From positions 2,465,589 through 2,529,588 of the forward strand of contig NC_039495.1 in assembly GCF_003590095.1 (NCBI RefSeq): a DNA stretch of 64,000 nucleotides, written 5' to 3'. The stretch comes from Trichoplusia ni. Taxonomy: Eukaryota; Arthropoda; Insecta; Lepidoptera; Noctuidae. The notes below the pieces were generated by a model. It was not told where the DNA came from, ran no database searches, and was given only the letters and a program-made list of their open reading frames with translations. Made by a program: the position numbers and the translations under genes. Below are positions 63,410-64,000 of the stretch, piece after piece (the first letter of the stretch is position 1; every line of letters begins with the position of its first letter).

Positions 63410-63540
63410 ATCCTACATAAACTACATATTATAAACGCAAAAGTTTGTATGTATCGATGGATGTTTGTTACTCATTGACGCAAAAACTACTGATCGGATT
63501 GGAACGAAATTTGGTAAACGGATAGTTTATAAATTGGCAA
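63410..63540 (+). mobile_element. Helitron or LINE-end repeat fragment
   Basis: CATATTATAAACGCAAAAGT, then CAAAAACTACTGATCGGATT and GAACGAAATTTGGTAAACGG, a start typical of the family at 36322. It is cut short by MITE sequence at about 63540. Confidence 0.5.
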
Positions 63541-64000
63541 ATACTTATGAGAATACAAAAGTGTCATATTAAGCCAATTTTCATTCATTCATCGGCCACT
63601 GTAAACAGCAGAATTGGGACCCTGGACATAGGCTAATTGCACGCCATCGAGATTTATCATCGGCCGATAACCCAAAAAAAACAATAGAATCTTATAAACC
63701 TACCTCAACAGACACTAAGAGCATAGTAACACAACAGTTACAAAACAAAATATGAAAAACATTGTAAAGGCAAGTGTCAGTGAACCCGAGGTCGTGTTTG
63801 TAAACACCGGCTATCTCTGACAGCCTAGACTGAGCTAGACTAGTCAGTTACGTCACTGGTGAAACGATAAATTGGATTGGTTAGTTTTGTAGCTTTAGTT
63901 AATTGAAGGATTAATTAATTGAGTAATTAAGGTTTTTTTTAATTCGACTGCTAAGAAAAAGGTGTTTTTTTTTTATGTTCCTTTTATCCACCGTTACAAG

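Larger units (their letters stand above)
57683..64000 (-). other. Long intron or 5' region of the LPMO/DOMON gene
   Basis: At least 6.3 kb with no further exon found. Holds Helitron-like copies at 57786-57972, 60110-60360 and 62387-62662, tRNA-Arg at 59310, a retroelement-tail repeat at 59865-60020, a hAT-type MITE at 60546-60735, a GC-richer block at 61390-61690 that I cannot explain, tRNA-Ser at 62783, and pieces of a Helitron (63410-63540) and of the GGGGCC MITE (63540-63626). Confidence 0.55.

Overview
The window is AT-rich nuclear DNA of an insect, most likely a moth or butterfly. Evidence seen in the sequence: intron-containing genes with GT/AG splice sites, the 119-nt arthropod-type 5S rRNA, and a dense mix of repeats typical of Lepidoptera (tRNA-headed SINEs, Lep1-like Helitrons ending near CTAGT, a repeat carrying ATGTTGGGGTCGGCTTCC, and foldback elements). 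The species cannot be named from the sequence alone. A run of exactly 1000 N (20112-21111) marks an assembly gap.

Layout. 1-16570: no recognisable gene, only repeats and small hairpins. 16571-16775: a well-bounded 5'UTR/start-codon exon of an unidentified + strand gene. 20112-25994: PHYH-A, a phytanoyl-CoA dioxygenase (peroxisomal 2-oxoglutarate/Fe(II) oxygenase) whose 5' part is lost in the gap; its two visible introns hold two head-to-head pairs of intact 5S rRNA genes, one 5S pseudogene and an 801-bp inverted repeat. 30351-34668: PHYH-B, a tandem paralogue with seven mapped exons (289 codons before the stop, only the first exon missing). 34669-38703: intergenic between convergent genes. 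38704 to beyond the right edge: a large minus-strand gene of which I could join 20 exons in one unbroken frame (1416 codons plus stop).

The large minus-strand gene is the main find. In order it encodes the C-terminal half of an AA15-type lytic polysaccharide monooxygenase (LPMO, copper enzyme) domain, two EGF-like modules, a DOMON domain split by very long Glu-Pro-Lys-Ser repeats, a second DOMON domain, a SEA-like module, one transmembrane helix and a cytoplasmic tail. Three consecutive exons (420, 33 and 840 nt; the 33-nt one carries an RKKR furin-like site) sit in a loop of the first DOMON. All are multiples of three with phase-1 borders, so each could be skipped without shifting the frame. 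The N-terminal exons, which must carry the signal peptide and the first copper-binding histidine, lie outside the window.

Five intact tRNA genes (Arg-TCG twice, Gly-TCC, Lys-CTT, Ser-CGA) lie in introns of this gene; tRNA-Lys fills half of a 153-bp intron. How the genes work together: the two PHYH copies would share peroxisomal alpha-oxidation of branched fatty acids. The membrane LPMO/DOMON protein would act at the cell surface or cuticle and has no visible functional link to PHYH.
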